A stretch of 64,000 nt of DNA, taken from NCBI GenBank assembly GCA_008638375.1, contig CM018048.1, forward strand, positions 3,917,940 to 3,981,939, given 5' to 3'. Every line of letters begins with the position of its first letter. The stretch's first letter is position 1. The position numbers were made by a program, and so were the translations under genes. Of this stretch, positions 34,801 through 47,400 are shown in pieces. Source of the stretch: Nyssa sinensis (taxonomy: Eukaryota > Streptophyta > Magnoliopsida > Cornales > Nyssaceae). The notes below the pieces were generated by a model. That model worked only from the letters and a program-made list of their open reading frames with translations. It was not told where the DNA came from and did no database searches.

Positions 34801-36949
34801 AGCCTCACCAATAGGATGTGATTTACAAAAGCAGTTTTCATGACGAGAAAGATAGATGGTTTCCATAGAAACTGAATTTACAAGGACCCACCATGTCATA
34901 GTTCCCATTGTGACAAACAACTATACAAAAATCAAACTGATCAAATAATTTTTAACCATCTGATTAGCGTGTTCACTTCCTTAAAAACTAAGAAGTTCTA
35001 ATCAACTTAGAATTGTAATAAAAAATTCAATGGTTAAAATTCATCTAATCAATATAATTATTGTACTTTGACAAGTATGTTCCATCATATATTAACTTCT
35101 TGTCGTTTTCGATTCATGATGGGTGGTAAAGTATTCGCATACAACTTATTTTCTTCTCTCTCCTTTAATCAAAAGACCATATCATACATCCGTACAATCA
35201 TGTACATGGATGCAAATCTCCATGGAACTGCAAATTGGCATACTGATAGTCATTTATTGAACTTGCAGGAAGATGTGGAATTGGAAATGAGAAGACTAAA
35301 GCTGGAGCTCAAGCAAACAATGGACATGTATAGTACAGCCTGCAAAGAAGCACTCACCGCAAAACAAAAGGTCAGAGAAACTACATCTGCTTTGCACCCT
35401 CATTGTTCTATGACAGGCTCTGAGATGATCTGCTTTGTAGGCAACGGAGCTCCAGCGCTGGAAAATAGAAGAACAACAAAGATTAGAAGAGGCAAGACTA
35501 GCTGAGGAAGCTGCATTGGCACTTGCAGAGATGGAAAAGGCCAAGTCCAAGGCATGCCATTGAGGCTGCTGAAGCAGCTCAGAGGATTGCAGAACTGGAA
35601 TCACAAAAGAGAATTAATGCAGAAATGAAAGCACTTAAAGAACTAGAAGAGAAGAATAAGGTACTAAATGCTCTTGCAAAGTCAGATGTCAGGTACAGGA
35701 GGTATACAATTGAGGAGATCGAAGCTGCAACAGAATTTTTTTCAGAATCTCGTAAGATTGGGGAAGGAGGTTATGGGCCGGTATATAAGTGTTATCTGGA
35801 CCACACACCAGTTGCAGTTAAGGTTCTCCGTCCCGATGCAGCTCAAGGAAGATCACAGTTTCAGCAAGAGGTATGTGACCAAAAAGAAATTCATGTCAAT
35901 GGGTATCGATTAAATATTCATAGGAACTGTAGTCTATGTTCATCGTGTAATTCACTATTGTGAAACCAGATAAATCTTTGATAACTAATGGTAATAGAGT
36001 TTTCTTTCATGGTTATTATGGAGAAGTTTTGCTATAGCAATATGAATTTTTTTTTCCCTTCCACCCTCCAAACTTTATATGACAATTTTCCATCAATAAC
36101 TGTTCGAATATTTGCATGCTATAAGTTTCTTATTTCATTAAATGTTGAAAATTATCACAGGTTGAAATACTTAGCTGTATACGACATCCTAACATGGTTC
36201 TCCTCGTGGGAGCCTGCCCAGAGTATGGGTGCTTAGTCTATGAGTACATGTCCAATGGAAGCTTGGAAGACTGTCTCTTCCGGCGGGGAAACACCCGACC
36301 TCTCTCTTGGCAGCATAGGTTCCGAATTGCAGCTGAAATTGGCACTGGCCTACTTTTCCTGCATCAGACCAAACCGGAGCCACTAGTGCATCGTGACCTA
36401 AAACCTGCAAATATCTTGCTTGACCGCAATTATATCAGCAAGATTAGCGATGTTGGCTTGGCAAGGCTCGTCCCACCATCTGTAGCAGACAATGTTACTC
36501 AGTATCGAATGACATCAGCAGCTGGAACTTTCTGCTATATAGATCCAGAGTATCAACAAACTGGCATGCTCGGCATAAAATCCGACGTATACTCCCTTGG
36601 TATCATCTTTCTACAGATTATAACGGGCAGGCCACCAATGGGTTTAACACACCATGTTGAACGAGCCATTGAAAAGGGGACATTTGCTGATATGCTAGAT
36701 CCAGCAGTGCATGATTGGCCAGTTGAAGACGTCTTGAGCTTAGCTAAGCTGTCCCTCAAATGTTCAGAGCTAAGACGGAAAGACAGACCAGATCTCGGCA
36801 AGGTTGTCATGCCAGAACTTGACAGATTGAGGACACTAGCTGAAGAGAGTATGCCCCTCACAATGTATAACAGCCCAGGCCCCTCCCCCAACCACAGCCA
36901 AGTCTCCATGTCTCAAGTGAGTGGAGATTTCACAAACTCAAGCCTCTGA
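28639..36949 (+). CDS. USP-domain receptor-like cytoplasmic kinase, one frameshift
   Basis: Nine exons: 28639-28843, 30132-30244, 30445-30566, 33046-33257, 33336-33411, 33667-33961, 35269-35370, 35441-35870, 36161-36949. All junctions are GT-AG and in phase, giving about 780 residues. Residues about 17-150 are a universal-stress/adenine-nucleotide hydrolase-like domain (KLVAVAIDKDKGSQSALKWA; EVLVLGAASKSGLLR). A Ser-rich linker follows, then a coiled coil (about 342-455) and a kinase domain: P-loop IGEGGYGPVY (481-490), K502 in VAVKVL, HRDLKPAN at 595-602, and DVG (615-617) in place of DFG, which I recall as normal for this subfamily. No U-box follows, so it is the U-box-less class of the USP/U-box kinases. 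One extra T at 35555, after codon 413, creates CAT-TGA two codons on and would remove the whole kinase domain. Everything else is open, so an assembly error or a recent null are the alternatives. Confidence 0.9.
28873..29200. repeat. Three CT/TA microsatellites in kinase intron 1
   Basis: A CT tract followed by TA at about 28851-28892, and TA tracts at about 29008-29032 and 29180-29200. Confidence 0.8.
30930..31380. repeat. Three-copy tandem repeat (about 160 bp) in kinase intron 3
   Basis: Each unit runs from a T-run and GGGAGAACATACA, through CTTGTAATCTTAAGTTTATT and TTTTCTATCATT, to GATGTTTCTCTATCTTC. The GGGAG(A/C)ACATACA marker falls at 30951, 31107 and 31271, so the periods are about 156 and 164 bp. 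The units differ by a few substitutions and homopolymer lengths. Confidence 0.85.
31430..32120. mobile_element. Transposon-like sequence in kinase intron 3
   Basis: AATTTATGCGGTTCGACAAG and TACATCCACGGG near 31553-31590 match a motif pair common in plant LTR-type repeats. The following 31780-31990 is GC-richer than the intron. No intact reading frame or clear ends. Confidence 0.4.
32308..32497 (+). mobile_element. tRNA-derived SINE in kinase intron 3
   Basis: A-box-like TAGATCAGTTGGTA at about 32320-32333 and B-box-like GGGTTCAAGTCCC at 32381-32393 (close to the canonical GGTTCRANTCC). A body of about 190 bp ends in an A-run at 32487-32497. A clear target duplication was not found. It contains a G-run at 32405-32414. 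Confidence 0.75.
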
Positions 36950-38401
36950 CTTAAAATATCTTTGTTTGTAAAAACAATGGAGAGATTGCATTTCTGCAAG
37001 ACACCTAAAGATCCCTTTTAACATCTTACTATCTTCATCCTCAGAATTCTGATTTTCAGACAATCATGCAAGGTCTAACAATTTTTCTGATGATTCTTTT
37101 GAAGGATGAATTGAGTGGCCCAATATTTGTACAATCTGATTCTGGTAACAGAAGCTCATGAACAAAGCGAAATTCAGCGAATGTTGGTGCAACCTTTATC
37201 CATCTCAGCCAGTACAAACAATTAAAACGAGGTGAAAAATATTTTGCAGCATAATATTCTCTTATATTTTCATGGTTAATTCAGTTAGCTGACCTCTTTG
37301 AACTACCAACTATTTTGTTTTGGCATGGCAGACAAATAATTCAGTTAGCTGACCTCTTTGAACTACCAACTATTTTGTTTTGGCATGGCAGACAAATAAG
37401 ATCAGTATGCTCAGGGACATGGTGAAAACAACACTATTTGTAAGATTTTCCTGGAAAATATGAACAATTTTGAGTTTTGTAAGGTAACAACACTACCAAG
37501 ATCCATCAGAGTTAGGTACCTCTGTTGACTTGAGTGCTCATTGTTATGTAAAGAATATTGTTTTTTGTATAATGAATAAAATAGTGTAATATATGCCATC
37601 ATATGCTCTTCTTAAGACTTTTATGAAACATCATATCAAAGCTTGTACATCTCCACAAATTAAAGATCCCAAGAAGCCTTGATTGCAAATAAATAAATAA
37701 TTTTTTTTAGAGATTTGATTTCCTTGTAACCTGTGATTATAAGACTATTTTTTTGTGAAGGGGGGGGACAACCCCAGAAGTATTTCAAGAAACTATTTTC
37801 ACTGGTGGTAGAAACTATTTGCACATAATAGTCTCACAGTAGTACTATCGTTCAGATTTGAGTATTCATGTAGAGCTCACATACATCCTGCTTTCTCTTT
37901 TTAGCCTCTTCATGTTTATTTCTTGCCGGTTCTAAAACTCACGCCAACTGACTTGCAGTATGTTAAAAATCAGTCCCGATAAAGATCTAATAGAATTAGT
38001 GTAATGTAATTTTTTTTATAACCTTCATGATAAGGATGATCCAATAGTTAATGTAATTGAAATTTTGGATTCACATATTGAAACAATTACAATTACATAA
38101 TTCATAACATTGTATAAATTGGGCCTTACACAACAAAACATTTCACAAGAAAAAATAATAATAATAATAATCTACAAAAAGCTGGCAAAACTTACAACAA
38201 AACTAATTGTTTCTGTTAATATATACATCTCTTCCTGTTGTCAAAAAAATCTCCAAATGCCTGTGTGAGTTGAATGCCCTACTTGGTCAACTCCACTGGT
38301 GGATGGGTTTGAGGAGGGATGAGTTGCCATGAATGTACAACTATGCATATATATATATGAGACAACGCATTAGCTTGGATTCTGTGACAATATACCAAGG
38401 A
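36950..38401. other. Convergent intergenic region, kinase and topoisomerase 3' ends
   Basis: 1.45 kb between the two stop codons, containing both 3' UTRs. It includes the 60-bp duplication at 37277 and a G-run near 37760. No coding sequence recognised. Confidence 0.5.
37277..37396. repeat. Perfect 60-bp tandem duplication
   Basis: The unit starting TAATTCAGTTAGCTGACCTC occurs at 37277-37336 and again at 37337-37396 with no difference. It lies about 330 bp past the kinase stop codon, probably in its 3' UTR or just beyond. Confidence 0.92.
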
Positions 38402-41400
38402 CTACATTGCCTCAATGGCTTCTTCAAGCTTAGGTTTGTTCTTGGGTCGCCCACAACGCTTTACATCTTTACTCGACAAAAGCTTCAATGCTTTCTCCAG
38501 AGTTATGTCATTTGGCTTCAAGTTCTGCACACAAGGTTAAGTGAACAAACTCATGAAAGCAGAACAAGACTGGTCAGGATAAACAATTTAAGTAAACATT
38601 ATACTAGATATTTAAAAAAATCAACCCAAAAAAAATAAAGTACAAAAAATAACAATGATAAAATAAGGGTAAGATCCGAGTGGAAAGTACTTTTGTCCCT
38701 TACACCTCTTCTACTAAAAAGGCACTTGCCTCTCTGGCTCTTCAGCTGTACAGTACTTCTTTAGTTCATTTTTCCCTCTATTGATTGACAGGTAGATTTT
38801 ACTAAGTCGGGATAATTCTGAGTTGACAAATAGGCTCATTGCTCATTAACCAAACTGTACCAGATATGATCATGTTGTATATGTCTTTTTTATTGGGAAC
38901 AAATTTATTTAAAGAAAGAGTAACAAGAGTGCCGCTGCTGTCAGTTCAAAAGCAGGAGAAATAAATATAAAAGCCCAGCACAAGGAAGCAAATCAAGAAA
39001 GAACAAGATCACAAGTGCATGAATCAATTTTGCCCAACATAAAATTGTAAAGATCCAATTGCAACAAATCAGCACTCTCGAGTTTGTGGGAATTTTTTGC
39101 CTCCAAATTTCTCAATACAGTTTGTAGTCAATATTAACCTGAATGCTGAAACCTTTTTACATAAAATGTAAATTTCCAAGAGGAAATCACTACTTAGGTT
39201 TGAAGGCAAGGAGTTTTTTTTTTTGGCACCACAAAGGGGCACAACCCATGTACATAAGATATATACGAAAGCCTTAATCCCCCATACACAACTCACTCAA
39301 AAAACTGACAAAAAATCTCAAATCTGTCCTGTATGATCATGTGCACCAAAATAAATAATAAATAAAACCTGGAGCAACAAAAGTTTCAGAAAGGTAACAA
39401 AGTTTCAAATAGGCAACACCGCAACAGAGCGCTCCATCTCCTTAAAAAATCTCCTATTGCTTTCCCTCCAGAACAAAACACATAAGATATAAAGGAGCTT
39501 TGTCCCACATTTTCCTATCTCACGAACACTTGCAATCCCTCTCCAGCTCCTAAAAAAATCAACTATTGACCCAGACATAACCCAATGGATCCAAAAATAG
39601 ACAGCAGGAATGCCCAAAGCTCCCTAGAGACTGGGCAAAAAAGAATCATATGACATGGCGATTCTTCATCCTGCTTGCACGTATAACACCTATTAGCCAT
39701 TGGAAAACCTCTCCTTTTCAAATTGTTCATCTTTAGAATAGCAGCCCACATAGCTGTCCATAAAAAAAAAAGAGAAGCTTTTAAGGGGGGAGCAACACTA
39801 CTCTTCTCAAAACTCTCTCCCAAAAGTAAAACCCCAAATGACATGGTAGAATCTTATTTGCAGCATATCAAATCATGAAATAATGTAGATCAATACAATT
39901 CTGCCAAATCATTTGGTAAACTACTTTTGGTAAAAAGATTTAATAATGATAGAATTTTCCTTAAGCAGGGCCATAGATTGCCAAATGGCTTTCCACATAA
40001 AGTCATAAACCAGGCCTCTAGACAAGGCACAACAAAAAAGAGTGAACCAAAAAAGCTCCTTGCCTCCTTGCTTAGACGCCTTCCGTATAATAACATCTTC
40101 ATTTGTTCCAACCCCTAGAATCATTTGCAGAAGTTCCAACAAATTTGAAACTGCCTCTAACTCCCAATCTCAAAAGGCACACCTGAATTGCAGACATCAG
40201 CACCACTCTTTCTAAAAGAGATATAAACTCCCCCCTTGTAGCATCCATGTTGACTGTAATTCAAAAGAGGAGACGAAACCCAACTCCAACACTGTCTCTC
40301 CACACCACATATTTTTTTGATAAGTAAAAGTGTATATTAAACTATAAAGAGCGCCCGAGAGGGGTGAACCTATAATTACAAGGGAAAGGATAGAACAATT
40401 AAAGAGTCCCCCAAAAAATTAACTATATTACCTACATACATAGGGCAGGCCTTTTTGACCCAAAGAAAAATAACCTCAAAAAATTGGCATTGAAAATAAA
40501 GGGGAATTGCTCCACCTCCTTCGAAAATACATCTATTCCTTTCTTTCTAAATGCACCAAATCAAGCAAATTGGCACCATCTTCCTTGCCATCTGAGCCTC
40601 CCCCATCGCCCTCCACTAACACACCACATCTCATGCCAGAGTTACACTTGATCTCCTCTACCCACCTCAAAATGAATGAAAGAAGAGAAAGATTCCCAAA
40701 TCCTCATAATTCTTTCCAAAGCCCTACCCCATAGGGGTTAAAACTTCTCTAGAGGACCATCCACCCCAAAAAACCTCATACTTAGAAGCAATCAATTTCC
40801 TCCACAAAGAATTGTCTTTTACCACAAATCTCCACAACGATTTACCCAAAAAAGCTCTATTGAAATTCCATATCTTCTTGATGCCAAGCTCCCCATTGCT
40901 CACAGAGCAACAAATCCTTCCCCAATTCACAAAGTGATACTTCCTTTTATCCTCTTCATCACCTCATAGGAAATCTCACTGTTACTTCTCCAATCTTCTC
41001 TCCACCGAAGCAAGTAAAGGAAACAAAAACATGAAGCAAGTTAGCAAGCTAGACAGAGTGGTCTTGATCAACATCACCATACCTCCTTTGGAAAAGTAAA
41101 GCTTTTTACATCATGCCACCTGCCTTTGGAAATGCTCCATGACCATATCCCAAGCAGTTTGTAGGACAACCATAACAATAGACCCAAATAACTAGTTGGA
41201 AGCGGATCCAACACCACAACCTAAAGCCATTGCCAACTCCTCCACATCAGTAACTTCACCCACCAGGATAATCTCTCTCTTGGCAGAGGGCTTCCCTAAG
41301 ACCTGTCACTGCCTCAAATTAAAGAACACACTTTAAATAGCACAACTGACCCTCGTCTGGGTCGGAAGATGAGAAACAGTGAGACATTGCCAACTCCATG

Positions 41401-44400
41401 CACTTCAAAACCTCTTATCAGACCTCCCTCCAAAGCCTCCCAAATAATCTACTTAGGGCCTCCATCACAATAATAAAGAGCAAAGGGAAAGGGGATCCCC
41501 TTGACATAAACCCCTTGAGCTAGCAAAGAACCCCTTAGCCACCATTTATCAAGATAGAGAATCTAACAAATAAAATGTAGGTGAAATCCACTTCTTCCAT
41601 TTATCTCCAAGGCCATACTATCCAACAAATAAAAGAGAAAGTTCATATTTACATGATCATACGCCTTTTCAATGTCCAAACTTTCACATAACTCCTGGAT
41701 TCCCACTTTTAAGAAGAGAATCCACACTTTCATTTGACATCAAGATTTGCTTGCCTTCCACAAAAGCATTTTGAGTTGAACCATTAATCAAGATAGTTTA
41801 TGCACGTGAAGATATAGTTACTTGGAGATTGCAAAATTAGTTATCTATTCCGAATTCTAAGACTTAGTAGGTTCTGTTACCACACTCCTAAGGGTTCATT
41901 TGACTATGCACTCACTCACAACCTGTAATGTTTATGTCCTACACAATGACGCCATATTCTTTCATATCAACAATATGAACCATGCACGGGCACATGCACT
42001 TGCGCGCGCACACTACCTTTTAATGACATAGCACTGAATAAAGTAAAAAACATCTGTGCTTTTCAACATCTTTTTGTTTAAATGGATAACCTTTAGGTTT
42101 TGGTTACCTTCTTTTTTTTGGATAAGTATTAGGTTTTGGTTACTTGCCGAATAAAGTTTTTACCTACTAGAAATAAAAGTTGGGTTTTCATCAATGTTTC
42201 CACAGCTTATGGAGTGCATCAACACCACCTCGTTGATCTGCATTGCTGTCTTACCATGTGGAGGAGGGAGGTGTATTGGCCTCCAAAATACTGAACAAAT
42301 CATTTTTGTAGGGGGCCATCTTGATGCTCGTCTTTACATTCTTATTAAATTTATCATGTGATTTAGTCTTTCCAATTTACAAAATTTTATGCCATTTCTA
42401 TCACGCTCCCAAAAAATTACCCATTATTTTTTTCCCACCACAAACGATGAAAGCTCACCCGTACAATACTATGGACCATCATTACTAGAAAGTTTTATAC
42501 CTGATGTAAAGCACTTCGAAGGTTCTTGATTTTGATACTAATGGAGGCCCCTGTGAAAAATCTAAGCATACACACGCATGGAATAGATTTATTCAGTCAA
42601 GTAAATCTCATTGAGGGATAGAATGGAATGGCGCGATAGGATTTATGTAACCGACCCCAAATAGTTGGGATAAGGCTTTGTTAAGTTGTGTCGAGTCAAG
42701 TGAATCTCAATGCCACTTGCTCTTCCAACAGTCCTTGTATGTTTTGACATGGCTGTCCATTGGGAGGTTCCATTCACACTCCCAAAAAAACTTATCATGC
42801 TCCACTTTATAAAATAAAATAGCAGAAGTTACACAAATGCCGTTCTCAATCTCTTCCAAACCATTATCCATCTGCAGATCTGATATGTTCTTTCTCCACC
42901 TGCTTCATCATTGCATGGTGTCTAATGCCTCTTGCTTTGAAACAGGACTACTACTCTCTCTCTCCCCCCCATACACTGGCCAAATCAAACAGAACAACAA
43001 AAGGAGGAAGAAGATAAAGCGCGACAGATGAGAGGCATCCAGCCACTCATTTTGGTTGGTGAAAACCATCTGCAACATCACCAACTAATAAACATGGCTG
43101 TTTCAATCACCAAACTGGCTTGCCTTTTCCAGCAAAATGAATCTACCATAACCGCCCAAATCTTCCAAACCTGTCACCAATATGACCATTACCCAGCAGT
43201 CTCCACTCTACTTTTTCAAGTTTATTGACTATATCAGCCATCATCTCTCTCTCTCTCTCTCTGTATAGATTTCAAAGAATTGTTTCAATATTTTTCTATT
43301 GTGCTTACTACTCTAAAAACATAAGAGTTCAATGATTCAAACTCATGTAAATTAAATTGTTATCAGAAAAGGAGTATCAATCTGCTTGAATGTGTTAGTG
43401 CGGTGCTGGAGGACTCACTCCTGAAAACAGAACCAATAAGGTGGAAGGAGATGAGAGATAGTCAGATGCATTACCTGTGAACTAGACGAGGATGATCAAG
43501 GGTATTTATGGCATTACAAAATTTGGTTTTACATAACAAAGCAAGAGAGGCCCTTTTTGGGAACACAAATAGTGTATCGCTTCCCATTTGGACTTTTATA
43601 TATTATTCAAAATACTACCCTATCACACTCCACATTCAAGGGTACATATTTGCTTCTGTTCTCCCATGCATCCAGTGGCAAAGCCAAAAAGTTTAGGTTA
43701 AGGGGGTGCAAGTGAAAGTATTTCCAGTTGACCCTTTATTAATAATTTTTTGAGGAACCAACTTCCTTTTAGCTGAATAATTAATAATTCCATTATTTAA
43801 TAATTAATAATTTTTTGAAAAAAATCCTTCATAGTGTTAATTATTAGAATAGAAAAATACAGATGCTTATGTATATATGTTGTAGAAAAATTACTAGTAA
43901 TATTAAGTTTTTAGTAACAAAAAGAGAGACTAAGGGTTTTATTATAATTTAGATTAGATATAATATTTTTTTTCTGGAAAAATGTTCATCATCCTTGCAA
44001 ATATGTATGCATTATGCATATACTATTTTTATAGGAAAAAATGTATACTTGTAAAGAAATTTTTTTCATTATAAAAATTATAATAAAATCCCAAATAGTT
44101 GGGCTAAGACTTTTTGAGTTGAGTTTAACAAAAATTATAACAGAACTTGATAATTAATATTTCTGCATAATTTGCATAAGATGCAAGGGGCTTTCTGAAA
44201 TTTTGGGGGTGCCAATGCCCCTGCCTACATCCGCCAGTGCATAGACTCCTATACCTACTTCATAAACCAATAACAATGCTTTAAATCACATGTGGCCCAA
44301 CATTAACAGCAAAGGAGATTGAAGCTATACTTAGTAGATTTTAGAAGAAATAAAGATCACCATTTAACAGAGAGAATGCTTAACTTCCATGTAACAGAGA

Positions 44401-47400
44401 CGTGCTTAACAAATAAAGATGTACCTTAGGTACGTGAGCGTTTGTGTGCCGATGTCGAATAGAAAATCCAAACTTTGCAAGCTTTATGATAATTGGCTGG
44501 CCATCTTCAGGATGGTTCCCCTAATATGAAGTCAGGCAAAATTAGTTTGATGATAACCAGAAGTACCCCCAAAAAAAATCAATTTAGATGGAGAGATACC
44601 AATGTCACAGGGTAGCGCAGCAACTCAAGGGCATCTTCCAGGGTAATAGAGCCTACCTTCTTCATCTGAAATAGGAAAATTACATGACATTTGGGTTGAA
44701 TATTCCAACTGATAGCAGGGCATTAAGCATAAGTGAATGAGAGAAAAAGAATGGGAAGAAGGAGAAGGGCGAAGGGGAAAGTGGTAGGGCAAAGAAACAG
44801 GTAATGTTTACATATGAATAACTGCCACATTAAAGTAGTTGATAAACAACATTTTGAACTGAAGCATGCGTGTGATACCCTGTTGATCATAAGTACAAAT
44901 CAAGCAGATAAATGTAAATGATGAACATTTGGGTGCATAGATGCATATTGCAAAGAATGATAATGTCATCTACACCATATTTCAAAGAGCAACCCAAAAA
45001 AGCAGGCATGTCACAGTGCCATGTCTACATTTATTTTTATTTTTTTTTAAAAAAAAGAATGATTATCTTTAACAATCAGGAAAACAAGCAAATTGACAAA
45101 CATTTTTTGTGCATTTTTCTCATGCTATAGAGTTGAACCCTAGTTGAAGCTTCTTTCTTTGTATGTAGTGATGATTTTACTTGGTGATTGCATCATTATT
45201 TATTTATTCTGCTATACATACAATGAAAAGCATTCTGCTCTGTAATTTTAATTTAAATGATTTACCACAGTATTCCACTGCGTGTGTGTGTTGATTAAGT
45301 ATAAGAAGTTTCAGAGACACATGCCTTGATACTTGATAATACATTAAGATAAATGAAAAGCAGTTTAAAAATTCTAACTGATATTGCATGCCAAAGTATG
45401 AAAAAGTAGCTTTCAAATAGTTGTTTAGGGAGCTGTTCAGGCAACCCACCAGGCCATTACTTAGTGTCAGATTGCAGTTTTGATGAACTTAGGATGGACG
45501 TGCAGTTAGATTTTCGGGTGAATGTTAAGAGTCGAAATGTTTCAAAAGAAGCAGACAGAGATGCCTAAGAATTTCCACAAATGCAAACAATGGCAGAGGA
45601 CAAATAAATATTGCTCCAAAATGTTAATAGCCACACTATGGAAGTCTTTACATACTTTGGAAACAGAAGCTCTTTTAGGTAAGTATCCTTTCCTATCTTC
45701 ACCAAGCTGAACATAGTATCCGTAAGGACCATTCTTCAAGAGAATCTGAAAGATAAAAATAATTACCATTACATAAGAAGTAAACAAAAAATTTCTACAA
45801 ATTTCAAAATGCCATGCTACAATAATCAACCGATCAATCAAGACCGAGAAGCAAACCTTCTCATGGGAACCAGGATTCAGACCTAGCACTTTTGGCTCCT
45901 CCACTATGTTGTTATTTTGAGAAGTATCCTCTTCATCATCATTGCCATACAATGTCTTAGCAATGTACCTGTACACCAATCCAAACATTGCAGCTAATTA
46001 CAGAAATCAAGAATAAATGATCAATAAATAATGATTGTTTGTAGTCACAACTTATAATTGAATAAATGAAACATGAAGAACTATTTAATATCATGTTATT
46101 TTATACAATTATTTTTATAAAAAAAAATTGTCAAAAAAAAAAAAACGAAGAAGAAAATGGGGGAGAAAATTAAATCATAGCCTCTTCTTCATTGCTAGCA
46201 TTGCTTCATGCTTTACTTCTTGAATTAATTATGATGGAAGGACAAGTATTAATGACAATACAAATATTAAAGAAAACTAATTTCCACGGGAGCCCATGAC
46301 TTGTACATATTGGATGTATAAGCATGCAATCATCACATTAAAGTTATCAGATATAATGTACAAAGAATTAGATATGAAACAAGATTAACAGATTGTTACT
46401 TTTGATTTATGCTAACATGATTGGCATTGAAAGCTATTGCCTTACTCAAGCTATAAATGAAAAGGTTAGAGAGATGGAGAAAGGCATACATGGTATTTAT
46501 AATGTTATCATCTAGCAGAAGTACAGCATAGGGTCCATGATGCAGCACATGGATCTAGTAGGTCATGGAAAAGTTGTTTGTTTAAATAAGTATGGCGCAT
46601 GTTGTTAGTGGAAGCCATGCATAATTAGAGTGGAGTTTGAAGGAAGAAAAGGCAATACATGAACTACGGTTTCAAGACATGCAAAATTTAAATATTAAAA
46701 AAATATATTAAAAAGGAGGAGGACCCTAGCGCCGTCAGCTCTGTGGTGGATAAAACATGCAAAGGGAGTTTTCCATCAAATTCTCAATTTGTTTGTCAAT
46801 TGATGTTATTTTGTTGATTCATACAGTGCAACTTCGTTGGTTTGTCATTTTGTTGACTTACACTCTTTAAGTGTTGATCTGACCTGCTAGCTGCTCCAGT
46901 CTAAGAAGCACAGACACGGGACACAAATAAGACATGACATTTTTTATAAGTAAAAATATATTTAATAAAGATCACTTGAGGAGAACGAACCCTTTACCAA
47001 AAAAAGGGGGGTTTCCAATTAGAGGCTCATACTCCCCAAAAACTCTACTAAAGAATCATTACAAGAAGGGTAACATTTTAAAACTTGAAAGTATAAAATT
47101 CTTAAAAAACTATCTTTCAATCTACATGGGTTGTTGCAACCCTACAAAAATTCTACAATTCCTTTCACGCCATGTGCACCAAAAAGACAAAATGGCAATA
47201 TATTCCATATTTTCCAAACATTGCTCTTTACACAAGCCCACCTGCCAACCTTTGAACAAATCCATTACTGTCAAGGCATAATTCAAACACAACATAGACA
47301 TGTTGACATGACATATCTTGAAAAAGTTGGACACAGGGAGGGAAAAGACACAACTGTGTGTTTGTGTAATGAATAACATAAAATTTTAGGCTTCAAATAG

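Noticed and set aside
36463..36471. DVG instead of DFG as a loss-of-function mutation in the kinase
   Set aside because: From memory DVG is the normal form in the USP/U-box kinase subfamily; HRD and the P-loop lysine are intact.
36553..36909. Minus-strand open frame of 118 codons
   Set aside because: Shadow of the kinase catalytic exon.
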